Below, piece by piece: positions 51,794 to 61,981 of a stretch of 64,000 nt of DNA. Source of the DNA: Bacteroidales bacterium (GTDB taxonomy: Bacteria; Bacteroidota; Bacteroidia; Bacteroidales; FEN-979); the NCBI GenBank assembly GCA_025355465.1, contig JANXZO010000020.1, positions 62,001 through 126,000 of the forward strand, written 5' to 3'. The notes under the pieces are model-generated. The model searched no databases. It was not told the origin of the DNA and saw only the letters and a list, made by a program, of their open reading frames with translations. A program made the position numbers and the translations under genes. Numbering within the stretch: the stretch's first letter is position 1; each line of letters starts with the position of its first letter.

Positions 51794-51813
51794 AGACGCG
51801 CGACAGCGCGTCT
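51794..51813 (+). repeat. Palindromic element, rpsG-fusA gap
   Basis: Perfect 8-bp stem AGACGCGC / GCGCGTCT with GACA loop. Best-preserved member of the family of GAGACGCG-type palindromes found in this operon. Confidence 0.75.
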
Positions 51814-51827
51814 CGGCTAAGAAAAAT

Positions 51828-53933
51828 ATGACAGAGAAACTGGAAAATACAAGGAACATTGGCATCATGGCGCACATCGACGCGGGTAAAACCACGACGA
51901 CTGAGCGGATCCTGTATTATACCGGTATCAACTATAAACTCGGGGAGGTTCATGATGGTACTGCTACCATGGACTGGATGATCCAGGAACAGGAGCGCGG
52001 GATCACAATTACTTCTGCGGCCACTACTGTTTACTGGGATTACGACACCGAAAAATACCGAATAAACATAATAGATACTCCGGGCCACGTGGATTTCACC
52101 GTTGAGGTGGAACGCTCACTCCGGGTTCTTGATGGTGCAGTTGCTATTTTCTGTGCTGTTGGAGGGGTAGAGCCACAGTCGGAAACTGTTTGGAGACAAG
52201 CTGACAAATACCATGTGCCCCGTATCAGTTATATCAATAAAATGGACCGTACCGGTGCTGATTTTTTTCATGTGGTAGATCAGATCCGTGAGAAACTTGG
52301 AGCCAGGCCAGTGCCCATTCAACTTCCGATTGGTGCGGAAGAGGAGTTTACCGGCATTGTCGACTTGATTTCCAATAAAGCTTACATGTGGGATGAAACC
52401 ACGTTGGGCAAAGACTATCAAGAGGTAGCCATTCCTTCAGACATGCTGGAGATTGTAGCAGAATACAGATTAAAACTCATCGAAGGAGCTGCTGAGGAGA
52501 GTGACATCCTTTTACATAAGTTTATGGATGATCCCAATTCTATCACAGAAGCTGAGATCATTGCTCAAATTCGTAAAGCGACGGTAGAGAGCCGCATAAC
52601 CCCGGTTATTTGCGGAGCTTCCTTTAAGAATAAGGGAGTTCAGTTGCTCATCGATGACATTGTGAAGTTTTTACCATCTCCTTTTGAGATGCCTGCTGTT
52701 ACCGGAATCAATCCCTATACAGAAAAGGAAGAGAGCCGCCGTCCTGATGCTGCTGAACCTTTCAGTGCTCTTGCTTTTAAAATTGCGACGGATCCTTTTG
52801 TCGGACGAATTGCTTTCTTCCGTGTCTATTCGGGATCCCTTGAAGCAGGTGAAGTAGTTTTAAATACCCGTACGGACAAAAAGGAACGTTTGCTGCGCAT
52901 CATGCTGATGCATGCCAACAAGCAAAACCCGCTGAAGCATATCGAAGCCGGCGAAATTGCCGCCGCTGTGGGTTTTAAGGATATCCGCACCGGTGACACA
53001 CTTTGTGATCTCAAACATCCGATCACCCTTGAGACGATGGTGTTCCCGGAACCCGTTATCAATATGGCCGTTGAGCCAAAAACACAGGATGACGTTGAAA
53101 AACTTGCCATTGCCCTGAACAAACTCGCAGAGGAAGATCCTACTTTCCAGGTCAGGGTTGATGACGAGACCGGTCAAACCCTTATCAGCGGAATGGGCGA
53201 GCTTCACCTGGAGATCATTACCGACCGCATGCGTCGTGAATTTAATATCGAAGTGAACCGTGGAAATCCGCAGGTTGCCTATAAGGAAGCCATTGTCAAT
53301 CCGGTCATGCATCATGAAGTTTACAAGAAACAAACAGGTGGCAAAGGCCGCTTCGCTGATCTTGTCATTGAAGTGGGACCTGCCGACAAGGGCGTCAAAG
53401 GACTGCAGTTTGTCAATGAAATCAAGGGAGGGAACATTCCGAAGGAGTTTATCCCTTCGATTGAAAAGGGCTTGAAAGCCGCCATGACCAACGGACCCAT
53501 CATCGGGTTACCGATGGACAGTGTGAAGGTTCGCCTTATCGATGGATCCTATCACAGCGTTGATTCAGATGCACTTGCATTCCAGATTGCGGCAGGGATT
53601 GCCTTCCGTGAAGCTTGTCGCAAGACAAAGGCAGTTATACTGGAGCCAATTATGAAATTTGAAGTAGTAACCCCAAGCGATTATATGGGCGAAGTTACCG
53701 GCGATATCACCAAACGCCGTGGACATGTTGAGGAAGTTGATTCCCGGATTGGGAATCAGGTCATTCGCGGAAAGGTGCCATTGGCAGAAATGTTTGGTTA
53801 TGTAACCACCCTCCGCAGTCTGTCTTCGGGCAGGGCTACGGAAATGCTGGAGTTTTCGCATTATGCGGCCACTCCTTTGGATGTACAGAATGAAATTTTA
53901 TATAAAATCAGGGGATACGTTCCCGCATACTAA
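51828..53933 (+). CDS. fusA: Elongation factor G
   Basis: 701-aa translational GTPase that drives translocation. The ATG at 51828 ([20 protein letters not shown]) is the family start; an open frame extends upstream to 51648 through rpsG and the palindrome but is not EF-G. G1 [14 protein letters not shown]2 region ITSAATT, G3 DTPGHVDFT and G4 NKMDRTGAD are intact, followed by domains II-V with [18 protein letters not shown]. It lies 43 bp after rpsG. No tufA follows; as in other Bacteroidetes, rpsJ comes next. Confidence 0.98.
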   Translation: MTEKLENTRNIGIMAHIDAGKTTTTERILYYTGINYKLGEVHDGTATMDWMIQEQERGITITSAATTVYWDYDTEKYRINIIDTPGHVDFTVEVERSLRVLDGAVAIFCAVGGVEPQSETVWRQADKYHVPRISYINKMDRTGADFFHVVDQIREKLGARPVPIQLPIGAEEEFTGIVDLISNKAYMWDETTLGKDYQEVAIPSDMLEIVAEYRLKLIEGAAEESDILLHKFMDDPNSITEAEIIAQIRKATVESRITPVICGASFKNKGVQLLIDDIVKFLPSPFEMPAVTGINPYTEKEESRRPDAAEPFSALAFKIATDPFVGRIAFFRVYSGSLEAGEVVLNTRTDKKERLLRIMLMHANKQNPLKHIEAGEIAAAVGFKDIRTGDTLCDLKHPITLETMVFPEPVINMAVEPKTQDDVEKLAIALNKLAEEDPTFQVRVDDETGQTLISGMGELHLEIITDRMRREFNIEVNRGNPQVAYKEAIVNPVMHHEVYKKQTGGKGRFADLVIEVGPADKGVKGLQFVNEIKGGNIPKEFIPSIEKGLKAAMTNGPIIGLPMDSVKVRLIDGSYHSVDSDALAFQIAAGIAFREACRKTKAVILEPIMKFEVVTPSDYMGEVTGDITKRRGHVEEVDSRIGNQVIRGKVPLAEMFGYVTTLRSLSSGRATEMLEFSHYAATPLDVQNEILYKIRGYVPAY

Positions 53934-53939
53934 AAGTAA

Positions 53940-53959
53940 AGACGCGATGCATCGTGTCT
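53940..53959 (+). repeat. Palindromic element, fusA-rpsJ gap
   Basis: 20-nt inverted repeat, AGACGCGATG then CATCGTGTCT, with one G-T pair. It starts 6 nt after the fusA stop. Confidence 0.75.
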
Positions 53960-53978
53960 AACCTAAAAACAAGAAAAC

Positions 53979-54284
53979 GTGAGCCAGAGAATTAGAATTA
54001 AACTGAAGTCTTACGATTACAACCTGGTTGACAAATCAGCCGAGAAGATCGTGAAAACCGTTAAGGCTACCGGTGCTGTTGTTAGCGGACCGATTCCCTT
54101 ACCTACGGACAAGAAGATCTTCACAGTGCTTCGTTCGACATTTGTGAATAAAAAATCACGTGAACAGTTTCAGCTTTGCACTTACAAGCGGTTGCTCGAC
54201 ATTTACAGCACCACTTCAAAGACGATCGATGCACTGATGAAACTTGAACTGCCGAGCGGAGTGGAAGTTGAGATCAAGGTTTGA
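53979..54284 (+). CDS. rpsJ: 30S ribosomal protein S10 (NusE)
   Basis: 101-aa small-subunit head protein that also acts in transcription antitermination. It uses a GTG start (53979-53981; translated [20 protein letters not shown]). The conserved loop with [17 protein letters not shown] is present. No ATG gives a full-length product. In a lineage with weak Shine-Dalgarno use, the GTG start is notable. First S10-operon gene, joined directly to fusA. Confidence 0.97.
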   Translation: MSQRIRIKLKSYDYNLVDKSAEKIVKTVKATGAVVSGPIPLPTDKKIFTVLRSTFVNKKSREQFQLCTYKRLLDIYSTTSKTIDALMKLELPSGVEVEIKV

Positions 54285-54332
54285 TAATTGAAAGATTGAC
54301 GAGTTAAGTTACAAACGTAAGAAACGTAAGAA

Positions 54333-54962
54333 ATGTCTGGATTAATTGGGAAAAAAGTCGGAATGACCAGTATATACGATGCAAACGGGAAGAATGTTCC
54401 GTGCACTGTTATCGAAGCTGGTCCTTGCGTGGTAACGCAGGTCCGATCCAAAGAAAAAGAGGGATATGATGCCATCCAGCTGGCTTTTGAGGACAAGAAG
54501 GAAAAACACACAACCAAAGCCATGAAGGGTCATTTTGCCAAGGCTGGCATTACGCCCAAAAAGGTTGTTGCTGAGTTTACCCGTTTTGAAGCCGACCACC
54601 AGAAGGTATTCGGTGATGTCCTTAAAGTTGACATCTTTGCTGAAGGCGAATTTATTGATGTTGTGGGTGTTTCCAAAGGGAAGGGTTTCCAGGGCGTTGT
54701 CAAGCGGCACCATTTTAAAGGTGTGGGTGAAGCAACCCATGGACAACATAACCGTCTCAGGGCTCCCGGTTCGGTAGGTGCTTCATCATGGCCTTCAAGG
54801 GTTATGAAAGGTCTTCGCATGGCCGGCCGCATGGGTGGCGACCGTGTAAAAGTTGTCAACCTACAGGTATTGAAAATTATTATGGAGAAGAACCTTATCC
54901 TTGTGAAAGGTGCTATCCCGGGACACAATGGTTCATATGTAATTATCGAGAGATGGAAGTAG
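54333..54962 (+). CDS. rplC: 50S ribosomal protein L3
   Basis: 209-aa early assembly protein near the peptidyl transferase centre. [19 protein letters not shown] at the start and the loop [19 protein letters not shown], with the conserved central Gln (site of methylation in E. coli), are present, followed by [20 protein letters not shown]. The gap to rpsJ (48 bp) has a direct repeat ACGTAAGAA twice but no hairpin. Its end overlaps rplD by 10 nt. Confidence 0.98.
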   Translation: MSGLIGKKVGMTSIYDANGKNVPCTVIEAGPCVVTQVRSKEKEGYDAIQLAFEDKKEKHTTKAMKGHFAKAGITPKKVVAEFTRFEADHQKVFGDVLKVDIFAEGEFIDVVGVSKGKGFQGVVKRHHFKGVGEATHGQHNRLRAPGSVGASSWPSRVMKGLRMAGRMGGDRVKVVNLQVLKIIMEKNLILVKGAIPGHNGSYVIIERWK

Positions 54963-55582
54963 CAATTTTTAACATAAAAGGTACACAGACGAGTCGGAAC
55001 GCAAGTCTTGACGACACTGTTTTCGGGATTGAGCCGAACGATCACGCGATTTATCTCGATGTGAAACAGTATCAGGCTAATCAACGGCAGGGGACACACA
55101 GCTCCAAGGAGAAGTCGACGGTATCGGGCAGTACAAAAAAGCTTCACAAGCAAAAGGGAACAGGTGGCTCACGTAAAGGAAGCATCAAGAACCCGCTATT
55201 CCGTGGCGGAGCCCGTATTTTCGGACCGCTGCCAAGGGATTATAGCTTTAAGTTGAACAAAAAGCTGAAGAGACTTGCCCGTAAATCTGCGCTTAGTTAT
55301 AAATTCAAGGACAACAACCTGACAATTCTGGAAGATTTTTCGTTCGAGAATCCCAAAACTAAGAATATCAGTGAGCTGCTTAAAAGCTTTCAGTTGACCG
55401 GAAAAAAGACTCTTCTGGTATTGGCAAAACAGGATGAGAATATTATTCTTGCGGCCAGGAACCTGAAACGTATCAAAGTGGTTCAGGCTTCTGATATCAA
55501 CACATACGAAATCCTTGATGCAACTCAGCTTCTTTTGACGGAAAGCTCAGTGAAGGAAATTGAAAAGATCCACCAGAATTAA
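54953..55582 (+). CDS. rplD: 50S ribosomal protein L4
   Basis: 209-aa protein lining the exit tunnel with an extended loop. I use the ATG at 54953 ([20 protein letters not shown]), inside the rplC tail, because a longer frame from 54788 reads rplC in another frame. The conserved loop [20 protein letters not shown] is present. The 10-nt overlap with rplC implies translational coupling. L4 represses the S10 operon in E. coli; the leader needed for that is not evident here. Confidence 0.97.
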   Translation: MEVAIFNIKGTQTSRNASLDDTVFGIEPNDHAIYLDVKQYQANQRQGTHSSKEKSTVSGSTKKLHKQKGTGGSRKGSIKNPLFRGGARIFGPLPRDYSFKLNKKLKRLARKSALSYKFKDNNLTILEDFSFENPKTKNISELLKSFQLTGKKTLLVLAKQDENIILAARNLKRIKVVQASDINTYEILDATQLLLTESSVKEIEKIHQN

Positions 55583-55601
55583 CTGAATAATTCGATACGA
55601 C

Positions 55602-55892
55602 ATGACAGTCATAATGAAGCCGATCATTACCGAAAAAATGACCCAGATGGGCGAAAAGCTCAACCGTTATGGGTTCATGGTAGACCTGAGGGCAAATAAA
55701 CTCCAGATCAAACAGGCCATAAAAGACCTTTATGGTGTGGATGTTGCCTCTGTCAACACCTTGGTGTTTTCCGGTAAGAACAAAACACGCTTTACGAAAA
55801 GCGGAGTTATCTCGGGCAGAACAAGTACATATAAAAAGGCCATCGTCACATTGGCTAAAGGTGAAACTATTGATTTTTACAGCAATATTTAA
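55602..55892 (+). CDS. rplW: 50S ribosomal protein L23
   Basis: 96-aa protein at the tunnel exit, docking site of trigger factor and SRP. KPIITEKMTQMGEKLNRYGF and LYGVDVASVNTLVFSGKNK are the family blocks. Met5 is a possible alternative start (MKPIITEK). Tight spacing to rplB (4 nt). Confidence 0.97.
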   Translation: MTVIMKPIITEKMTQMGEKLNRYGFMVDLRANKLQIKQAIKDLYGVDVASVNTLVFSGKNKTRFTKSGVISGRTSTYKKAIVTLAKGETIDFYSNI

Positions 55893-55896
55893 CTAA

Positions 55897-56721
55897 ATGG
55901 CGCTTAAGAAATACAAACCGACAACACCGGGTCAGCGGTTCAAAGTCATCAGCACGTATGATGAAATTACTTCTGACGTTCCTGAGAAGAGCCTGTTGGC
56001 TCCTGCGAGGAGATCAGGTGGGAGAAACAATGAAGGAAAAATGACCATGCGCTACCTCGGTGGCGGTCATAAACAGAAGTATCGTATCATCGACTTCAAA
56101 CGCGACAAGGAGGATATTCCTGCCGTTGTGAAGTCCATCGAATATGACCCGAACCGTACCTCGCGTATTGCTTTGGTTACTTATAACGATGGCGAGAAAC
56201 GTTACATCATTGCTCCTCATGGATTAAAATTAGGACAGATTGTTCTGTCAGGGAAAGGCGTTCCTCCCGAAATCGGAAACACATTGTACCTGAGTGAAAT
56301 TCCTTTTGGTACCGTGATCCACAACGTTGAATTACGGCCGGGTCAGGGTGCAAAACTGGTTAGAAGCGCCGGGTCACATGCACAGCTTATGTCGAGAGAT
56401 GGCAAATTTGCCATCTTGAAGATGCCTTCCGGCGAGACGCGCATGATTCTGCAAACCTGCAAAGCTACTGTAGGAATGGTTTCCAATACAGACCATAACC
56501 TCGAGTCGCATGGTAAAGCTGGTCGCAGACGCTGGTTAGGTCGTCGTCCGCGTAACCGCGGGGTCGCCATGAATCCGGTAGATCATCCCATGGGTGGAGG
56601 AGAAGGCCGTGCATCAGGAGGTCATCCGAGATCGCGCAAAGGAACTCCGTCAAAAGGTTACAAGACCCGGGCCCGGAAGAACCAGTCCAACAAGTATATC
56701 ATCGAACGCAGGAAGAAGTAA
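55897..56721 (+). CDS. rplB: 50S ribosomal protein L2
   Basis: 274-aa protein essential for subunit joining and peptidyl transfer. [38 protein letters not shown] and the C-terminal [19 protein letters not shown], which carries the conserved His next to the peptidyl-transferase region, are intact. Length equals the E. coli protein within two residues. Confidence 0.98.
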   Translation: MALKKYKPTTPGQRFKVISTYDEITSDVPEKSLLAPARRSGGRNNEGKMTMRYLGGGHKQKYRIIDFKRDKEDIPAVVKSIEYDPNRTSRIALVTYNDGEKRYIIAPHGLKLGQIVLSGKGVPPEIGNTLYLSEIPFGTVIHNVELRPGQGAKLVRSAGSHAQLMSRDGKFAILKMPSGETRMILQTCKATVGMVSNTDHNLESHGKAGRRRWLGRRPRNRGVAMNPVDHPMGGGEGRASGGHPRSRKGTPSKGYKTRARKNQSNKYIIERRKK

Positions 56722-56739
56722 TCGTAAATAAATTTCTAT

Positions 56740-57018
56740 ATGAGCCGATCACTGAAAAAAGGTCCGTATATCCATCATAAACTGGAGAAAAAAGTTCTGG
56801 AAATCCAGGATTCGAAAAAGAAGAACGTCATCAAGACCTGGTCGCGCGGGTCTATGATCTCTCCTGATTTTGTTGGGCAGACTATTGCAGTTCACAATGG
56901 CAACAAATTTATCCCGGTCTATGTAACCGAGAACATGGTGGGCCATAAGTTAGGTGAATTTGCGCCAACCCGTATTTTCCGGGGACATGCCGGAAATAAA
57001 GACAAAGGTAAGAAGTAA
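56740..57018 (+). CDS. rpsS: 30S ribosomal protein S19
   Basis: 92-aa small-subunit head protein that contacts S13 and the A-site t[21 protein letters not shown] and the block [17 protein letters not shown] are canonical. It lies 18 bp from each neighbour. Confidence 0.98.
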   Translation: MSRSLKKGPYIHHKLEKKVLEIQDSKKKNVIKTWSRGSMISPDFVGQTIAVHNGNKFIPVYVTENMVGHKLGEFAPTRIFRGHAGNKDKGKK

Positions 57019-57036
57019 CGTCAACACAGAAAGACA

Positions 57037-57468
57037 ATGGGAGTTAGAACACGCACCAGAGCCGAAAACCGGAAAGAGGCAAAGAAGAACGTCGCTTTTG
57101 CAAAATGGAATAATGTACCCTCATCCCCTCGTAAAATGAGGCTCATTGCAGACCTTATTCGTGGTAAAAGGGTAGAATTTGCGCTGCACACTTTGAAAAA
57201 CACCTCAAAGCAACCTGCTGAAGGGCTGCGTAAATTGTTACTTTCAGCTATTGCCAACTGGCAGGCCAAAAACGAAGGCAAAAGAATCGAAGAGAGCGAT
57301 TTGTACGTAAAGGAGATATTTGTTGATGCCGGTCGCCAGCTAAAACGTATTCTTACTGCACCCCAGGGAAGAGCACATCGTATAAGGAAACGGTCTAATC
57401 ATGTGACCATCCTTCTCGATAGCCGCACCAAGGGTGAAACGGAAACTAAAGAACAAACTGAAAACTAA
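57037..57468 (+). CDS. rplV: 50S ribosomal protein L22
   Basis: 143-aa protein with a beta-hairpin reaching into the exit tunnel. WNNVPSSPRKMRLIADLIRG and GRQLKRILTAPQGRAHRIRK (hairpin region) are typical. It is about 30 residues longer than E. coli L22, by an N-terminal extension and an acidic, Glu/Thr-rich tail (TKGETETKEQTEN), which is normal for Bacteroidetes. Confidence 0.97.
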   Translation: MGVRTRTRAENRKEAKKNVAFAKWNNVPSSPRKMRLIADLIRGKRVEFALHTLKNTSKQPAEGLRKLLLSAIANWQAKNEGKRIEESDLYVKEIFVDAGRQLKRILTAPQGRAHRIRKRSNHVTILLDSRTKGETETKEQTEN

Positions 57469-57493
57469 TAAGCATTTTTAAACCGCATTATTA

Positions 57494-58288
57494 ATGGGAA
57501 ATAAGACCAATCCGATTTCTAACAGGTTAGGCATCGTTCGCGGCTGGGATTCAAACTGGTTTGGCGGAAAGAATTTTGAGCCAAAACTGGTTGAGGACGA
57601 CAAGATCCGTAAGTATCTGAATGCCCGTCTCTCTAAAGCAGGTATTGCCAAGATTGTGATCGAGCGTACGTTGAAACTCGTTACGGTGACCATTCACACT
57701 GCCCGCCCGGGTATCATTATTGGTAAAGGTGGTCAGGAAGTTGACAAATTAAAGGAGGAGTTGAAGAAGATCACCAAAAAGGAGATTCAGATCAACATTT
57801 CTGAGATTAAACGTCCTGAACTGGATGCTGTTATTGTAGCTAATACGGTTGCCAGCCAGATTGAAGGTCGTATCTCATACCGCCGTGCCATCAAGACCTC
57901 CATTGCCTCGGCAATGCGTATCGGTGCCGAAGGTATCAAGGTGATGATCTCCGGCCGTGTTGGTGGTGCTGAAATGGCGCGTCGCGAACAGTATAAGGAG
58001 GGACGTATTCCCCTTCACACCTTTCGCGCTGACATTGACTATGCAACTGCAGAAGCCCATACAACCTACGGACGTATTGGCATCAAGGTTTGGATTTGCA
58101 AGGGAGACATTTATGGTCGCCCGGATCTTATGCCAGCCGCTGTGAGCACAAAGATGAAACCCTCCACCCAGCAAGGTGGTGGTGATAGCAGGGGAGGCCG
58201 ACCCAAAGGAGATCGTGACCGTGATCGTGACCGTGGACCTCGTCCGGGTGGCGGCGACAGAAAGCCACACAGCGGTCCGCGCAAGTAA
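57494..58288 (+). CDS. rpsC: 30S ribosomal protein S3
   Basis: 264-aa mRNA-entry protein with a KH domain ([20 protein letters not shown]; the GKGG loop). [20 protein letters not shown] and [15 protein letters not shown] are family blocks. The last 40 residues are an unusual basic/acidic tail of Gly, Arg, Asp and Pro ([16 protein letters not shown]), with a 12-bp DNA repeat (58211-58222 and 58223-58234), and are probably disordered. The remainder matches E. coli S3. Confidence 0.97.
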   Translation: MGNKTNPISNRLGIVRGWDSNWFGGKNFEPKLVEDDKIRKYLNARLSKAGIAKIVIERTLKLVTVTIHTARPGIIIGKGGQEVDKLKEELKKITKKEIQINISEIKRPELDAVIVANTVASQIEGRISYRRAIKTSIASAMRIGAEGIKVMISGRVGGAEMARREQYKEGRIPLHTFRADIDYATAEAHTTYGRIGIKVWICKGDIYGRPDLMPAAVSTKMKPSTQQGGGDSRGGRPKGDRDRDRDRGPRPGGGDRKPHSGPRK

Positions 58289-58297
58289 TTGTTTGTA

Positions 58298-58318
58298 GCG
58301 ACGCATGCCATGCGGCGC
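58298..58318 (+). repeat. Palindromic element, rpsC-rplP gap
   Basis: GCGACGCATG and CATGCGGCGC arms around one central base; 9 paired positions with one A/G mismatch. Belongs loosely to the same family as 51794-51813. Confidence 0.6.
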
Positions 58319-58351
58319 GTTTAAAGAGGTAACCTATAATATATCATCATA

Positions 58352-58780
58352 ATGTTACAGCCAAAGAAAACCAAGTACAGGAAACAGCAGAAAGGCAAGA
58401 TGAAAGGCAACGCAGGTCGTGGTCACCAGCTCGCTTTCGGCTCGTTTGGCATCAAAACCATGGAAGAAGCCTGGATGACTGGTCGTCAGATCGAAGCTGC
58501 CCGTCAGGCTATCACCCGCCATATGAAACGTGAAGGTCAGCTCTGGATCAGGATCTTCCCCGACAAGCCGGTTACAAAGAAACCTGCTGAAGTTCGTATG
58601 GGTAAAGGTAAAGGTGCACCCGAGTATTTCGTAGCCAGGATCACCCCGGGTCGCATCCTTTTTGAGATCGAAGGTGTTCCCTTAGCGATTGCCAAGGAAG
58701 CCCTTCGGCTCGGAGCGCAGAAACTCCCGGTGGCTACCAAGACAGTTGTTCGCAGAGATTACGTAGAAGAAGTATTATAA
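58352..58780 (+). CDS. rplP: 50S ribosomal protein L16
   Basis: 142-aa protein near the A site, helping to position t[22 protein letters not shown] and [20 protein letters not shown] match the family, and the conserved Arg region in [19 protein letters not shown] is intact. It follows a 63-bp gap that carries a palindrome. Confidence 0.98.
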   Translation: MLQPKKTKYRKQQKGKMKGNAGRGHQLAFGSFGIKTMEEAWMTGRQIEAARQAITRHMKREGQLWIRIFPDKPVTKKPAEVRMGKGKGAPEYFVARITPGRILFEIEGVPLAIAKEALRLGAQKLPVATKTVVRRDYVEEVL

Positions 58781-58791
58781 TACTGTAAAAA

Positions 58792-59016
58792 ATGGAACAG
58801 AAAGTAATCAGAGAATTAACATCGGGAGAGATCCTTGAGCGGCTGGATGAAGAGAAGCGTCAACTCACAAAGCTGAAGCTGAATCATGCTGTTTCACCGT
58901 TGGAAAATCCTAACAAGATCAAGGCATACCGCAAAACGATTGCCCGTCTTGAAACCGAATTGCGTAGCAGGGTAAAGGGCGGTGAGATAATTACAAAGAC
59001 AGTTAAGAAATCTTAA
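58792..59016 (+). CDS. rpmC: 50S ribosomal protein L29
   Basis: 74-aa two-helix protein at the tunnel exit. The central block KLKLNHAVSPLENPNKIKA contains the KxNHA-like turn of L29, and helix 2 has KTIARLETELRSR. It is slightly longer than E. coli L29 (63 aa). Start MEQKVIRELTSGEILERLDE. Confidence 0.95.
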   Translation: MEQKVIRELTSGEILERLDEEKRQLTKLKLNHAVSPLENPNKIKAYRKTIARLETELRSRVKGGEIITKTVKKS

Positions 59017-59031
59017 AGTAATTGCAAGGAA

Positions 59032-59048
59032 GCGGTAAGCCGCGTCTC
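59032..59048 (+). repeat. Partial palindromic element, rpmC-rpsQ gap
   Basis: GCGG-TAAG-CCGC hairpin (59032-59043) followed by GTCTC and CCACAAA. The right arm CCGCGTCTCC matches the family; the left arm is degenerate. Confidence 0.5.
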
Positions 59049-59062
59049 CACAAAGTGATAAT

Positions 59063-59320
59063 ATGGAAACAAGACAATTAAGAAAAGAGAAGATCGGGTT
59101 CGTGGTCAGCAATAAGATGGAAAAGTCCATAGTTGTTGCAGTCGAGCGCAAGGTAAAACATCCCAAGTATGGGAAGTTTGTAAAAAAGTCTTCCCGTTTT
59201 ATGGCCCAGGATGATAAGAATGAATGCAGCGAGGGCGATAAAGTGCGGATTGCTGAAACCAGACCACTCAGTAAGAATAAGTGTTGGAGACTTGTCGAAA
59301 TCATTGAAAAGGTTAAATAG
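59063..59320 (+). CDS. rpsQ: 30S ribosomal protein S17
   Basis: 85-aa OB-fold protein of early 30S assembly. [20 protein letters not shown] and [20 protein letters not shown] are the family blocks, and [20 protein letters not shown] is the conserved C-terminal strand region. Two nt separate it from rplN. Confidence 0.98.
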   Translation: METRQLRKEKIGFVVSNKMEKSIVVAVERKVKHPKYGKFVKKSSRFMAQDDKNECSEGDKVRIAETRPLSKNKCWRLVEIIEKVK

Positions 59321-59322
59321 CC

Positions 59323-59691
59323 ATGATACAACAAGAGTCAAGATTAACAGTAGCAGATAACAGCGGAGCAAAGGAAGTCCTTTGTATCAAAGTCCTCGGT
59401 GGAACCCGTAAGCGGTATGCCCGGGTTGGCGACCGTATCATTGTGACGGTAAAACATGCGCTTCCTTCTGGAAACATTAAGAAGGGAACTGTTTCCAAAG
59501 CCGTTGTGGTAAGAACCAAGAAAGAGATGCGTCGTGCCGACGGTTCCTATATCCGTTTCGACGACAATGCCGTCGTTCTTCTCAATAACGCGGGTGAAAT
59601 GATAGGTACCCGTATTTTCGGCCCTGTTGCCAGGGAATTACGCGAAAAACAGTTCATGAAAATCGTATCGTTGGCACCTGAAGTGCTCTAA
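59323..59691 (+). CDS. rplN: 50S ribosomal protein L14
   Basis: 122-aa protein at the subunit interface. [20 protein letters not shown], a [15 protein letters not shown] block and the C-terminal [20 protein letters not shown] are canonical, and the length equals E. coli L14. Confidence 0.99.
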   Translation: MIQQESRLTVADNSGAKEVLCIKVLGGTRKRYARVGDRIIVTVKHALPSGNIKKGTVSKAVVVRTKKEMRRADGSYIRFDDNAVVLLNNAGEMIGTRIFGPVARELREKQFMKIVSLAPEVL

Positions 59692-59708
59692 GCATATACA
59701 ATAATATC

Positions 59709-60032
59709 ATGCAGAAGAAATTACATATCCGAAAAGGCGACACGGTGATGATCATCGCCGGTGATTCGAGAGGCCAGCAAGGCAAGGTTCTCGCAATAAA
59801 TACCGAGAAATTCAGTGCTATTGTTGAAGGGGTAAACCTGGTGTCGAAACATACCAAACCCAACGCCAAAAGTCCGCAGGGCGGGATCGTTAAAAAGGAG
59901 GCCCCGGTAGATATTTCCAACCTGATGGTGGTAGACAATTCGGGCAAACCGACACGTACCGGAAGGAAACTGGACAGCAAAACGGAAAAAATGGTTCGTT
60001 ATTCTAAAAAATCAGGGGAGGTTATAAAGTAA
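59709..60032 (+). CDS. rplX: 50S ribosomal protein L24
   Basis: 107-aa assembly-initiating protein with a KOW motif ([19 protein letters not shown]). [20 protein letters not shown] is the conserved second block. The last base of its stop is the first base of the rplE start (TAATG), so translation is coupled. Confidence 0.97.
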   Translation: MQKKLHIRKGDTVMIIAGDSRGQQGKVLAINTEKFSAIVEGVNLVSKHTKPNAKSPQGGIVKKEAPVDISNLMVVDNSGKPTRTGRKLDSKTEKMVRYSKKSGEVIK

Positions 60033-60583
60033 TGGCTTATACACCGAGATTAAAAGACAAGTACTTAAAAGAGGTCGTTCCTGCGCTGATGAAGCAGTTC
60101 GATTACAGCAGTCCCATGCAGGTGCCTCGCATCAGCAAAATCTGCCTGAACCAGGGCCTTGGTATTGCCAACACAGACCGTAAGTTTATTGATAACGGCA
60201 TCAATGAGATGACGATGATCAGCGGACAGAAGGCAGTTTCTACCAAATCCCGTAAAGATATCTCAAACTTCAAACTGAGAAAAGGCAATCCCATCGGAGT
60301 ACGCGTAACCCTGCGTGGTGAGCGTATGTTCGATTTCCTGGATCGGCTGATTTCCGTTGCCCTTCCCCGGGTAAGAGATTTCCGTGGGGTGAATGACAAA
60401 GGATTTGACGGTCGTGGAAATTACACACTGGGAGTTACGGAACAGATTATCTTTCCGGAGATAGACATTGACAAAGTGACCCGCATGAACGGGGTGGACA
60501 TAACTTTTGTGACCACAGCCCGCAATGACCGCGAAGCTCACGCCCTGTTAAAAGAATTTGGAATTCCATTTAAAACAAAGTAA
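60032..60583 (+). CDS. rplE: 50S ribosomal protein L5
   Basis: 183-aa 5S rRNA-binding protein. [40 protein letters not shown] and [18 protein letters not shown] cover the conserved fold. Starts by a one-nt overlap with rplX and ends 4 nt before rpsN. Confidence 0.98.
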   Translation: MAYTPRLKDKYLKEVVPALMKQFDYSSPMQVPRISKICLNQGLGIANTDRKFIDNGINEMTMISGQKAVSTKSRKDISNFKLRKGNPIGVRVTLRGERMFDFLDRLISVALPRVRDFRGVNDKGFDGRGNYTLGVTEQIIFPEIDIDKVTRMNGVDITFVTTARNDREAHALLKEFGIPFKTK

Positions 60584-60587
60584 AGAT

Positions 60588-60857
60588 ATGGCAAAAGAAT
60601 CGATGAAAGCCAGAGAAGTCAAACGTGAACGCATGGTTGCTCAGTTTGCTGACAAGCGTAAAGCGCTTAAAGAGGCCGGAGATTACATTGGACTGCAGAA
60701 ATTGCCGAAGAATGCTTCTCCCGTAAGACTGCACAACCGTTGCAAATTGACAGGCCGTCCCAAAGGTTACATGCGCCTTTTCGGAGTTTCCCGAATTAAC
60801 TTCCGCGAAATGGCCAGCAATGGTCTTATTCCCGGTGTAAGGAAATCAAGCTGGTAA
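60588..60857 (+). CDS. rpsN: 30S ribosomal protein S14
   Basis: 89-aa protein of the 3' domain. Start at 60588 ([20 protein letters not shown]); the open frame begins at 60558 inside rplE, but that part is not S14. [20 protein letters not shown] and [18 protein letters not shown] are the family blocks. It is the zinc-free long form (only one Cys, no CxxC pair). Confidence 0.97.
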   Translation: MAKESMKAREVKRERMVAQFADKRKALKEAGDYIGLQKLPKNASPVRLHNRCKLTGRPKGYMRLFGVSRINFREMASNGLIPGVRKSSW

Positions 60858-60870
60858 CAGATATGTCGAA

Positions 60871-60890
60871 GAGACACGGCAGCGTGTTTC
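60871..60890 (+). repeat. Palindromic element, rpsN-rpsH gap
   Basis: GAGACACG / CGTGTTTC, 8-bp stem with one G-T pair and a GCAG loop, followed by CCACAAAA. An open frame reads through it into rpsH. Confidence 0.7.
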
Positions 60891-60925
60891 CACAAAAGAT
60901 AAATAAACATACAAAAGCAGAACAA

Positions 60926-61324
60926 ATGGTTACGGATCCCATTGCAGATTTTTTGACAAGAATAAGGAATGCCGTTATGGCCAACCACAGGGTTGTTGAA
61001 ATTCCTAAATCGAAAATCAAGGAAGATATTACCCGCATCCTTTTTGAAAAGGGTTACATTTTGAATTACAAAGTTGAAGATGAACCCCGGCCAGGAAATA
61101 TTAAAATTGCGCTCAAGTACCATCCTGTTTCGAAGGTTTCAGCGATCAACAGCCTGGTAAGGGTTTCAAAGCCGGGACTTCGGAAATATGTCGATATTGA
61201 CCACCTCCCGCGTGTGCTCAACGGACTTGGAATTGCGATCCTGTCAACTTCCCACGGTGTTATGACCGATAAGGAAGCCCGGGCCCAGAAGGTTGGCGGG
61301 GAGGTATTATGTTACATCAGTTAA
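60926..61324 (+). CDS. rpsH: 30S ribosomal protein S8
   Basis: 132-aa central-domain protein. I use the ATG at 60926 ([20 protein letters not shown]), the normal S8 N-terminus; an in-frame ATG at 60863 would translate the palindrome and give 21 extra residues unlike S8. The C-terminal signature [20 protein letters not shown] is intact. S8 represses the spc operon in E. coli. Confidence 0.97.
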   Translation: MVTDPIADFLTRIRNAVMANHRVVEIPKSKIKEDITRILFEKGYILNYKVEDEPRPGNIKIALKYHPVSKVSAINSLVRVSKPGLRKYVDIDHLPRVLNGLGIAILSTSHGVMTDKEARAQKVGGEVLCYIS

Positions 61325-61340
61325 TTAGGAGATTTCAATC

Positions 61341-61898
61341 ATGTCAAGAATAGGAAAACTACCGATTACTTTACCCAGTGGTGTGCAGGTTACCGTTTCT
61401 GATACTAACCTGGTAACAGTTAAAGGAGCACTTGGACAACTTCACCAGCAGGTTGATCCGAAAATTACTTTGAGAATTGAGGCAACCTCAGTCACTGTTG
61501 AGCGCCATAGTGAAGAACGCGATGATCGTTCGAAACACGGGCTTTACCGGTCACTGATTGCCAACATGATCAAAGGCGTTTCTGAAGGATTCACCATCAC
61601 CCAGGAACTTATCGGAGTTGGATACAAAGCAACGGCTACCGGACAGCAGATCGAACTCGCCCTCGGGTATTCGCATAACATCATATTGGAGGTACCTGAA
61701 GCGATAATCGTTAAGACTACGGCAGAAAAAGGAAAGACCAACACGATCATCCTGAAGTCGGCCGATAAGCAGCTGCTTGGACAGGTTGCTGCGAAAATCC
61801 GTTCAATGCGGAAACCTGAGCCTTATAAGGGTAAAGGTATTCGTTTTATGGGTGAAGAGATCAAGAAGAAAGCTGGAAAATCAGCAGCCGGACAATAA
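61341..61898 (+). CDS. rplF: 50S ribosomal protein L6
   Basis: 185-aa protein near the sarcin-ricin loop, formed by two related domains. MSRIGKLPITLPSGVQVTVS starts the first and KPEPYKGKGIRFMGEEIKKK ends the second with the family's conserved PEPYKGKG. Length is slightly above E. coli L6 (177 aa). Confidence 0.98.
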   Translation: MSRIGKLPITLPSGVQVTVSDTNLVTVKGALGQLHQQVDPKITLRIEATSVTVERHSEERDDRSKHGLYRSLIANMIKGVSEGFTITQELIGVGYKATATGQQIELALGYSHNIILEVPEAIIVKTTAEKGKTNTIILKSADKQLLGQVAAKIRSMRKPEPYKGKGIRFMGEEIKKKAGKSAAGQ

Positions 61899-61938
61899 TA
61901 TGGAGGTGCGATCTGAGAGGTCGTTCATTCGATAAACA

Positions 61939-61959
61939 GGGTGATATTTTATATTGCCC
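61939..61959 (+). other. Hairpin in the rplF-rplR gap
   Basis: GGGTGATAT / ATATTGCCC stem with TTT loop and two wobble pairs, inside an 83-bp gap, the widest between rpsL and secY. Sequence differs from the GAGACGCG palindromes. Confidence 0.5.
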
Positions 61960-61981
61960 CAACCGATAAAAAAAAAGAAAA

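Noticed and set aside
51648-51827. 60-residue extension of EF-G
   Set aside because: Reads rpsG in another frame and the palindrome; EF-G homology begins at 51828.
60863-60925. 21-residue extension of S8
   Set aside because: It is the translation of the GAGACACG palindrome; the canonical S8 start is at 60926.
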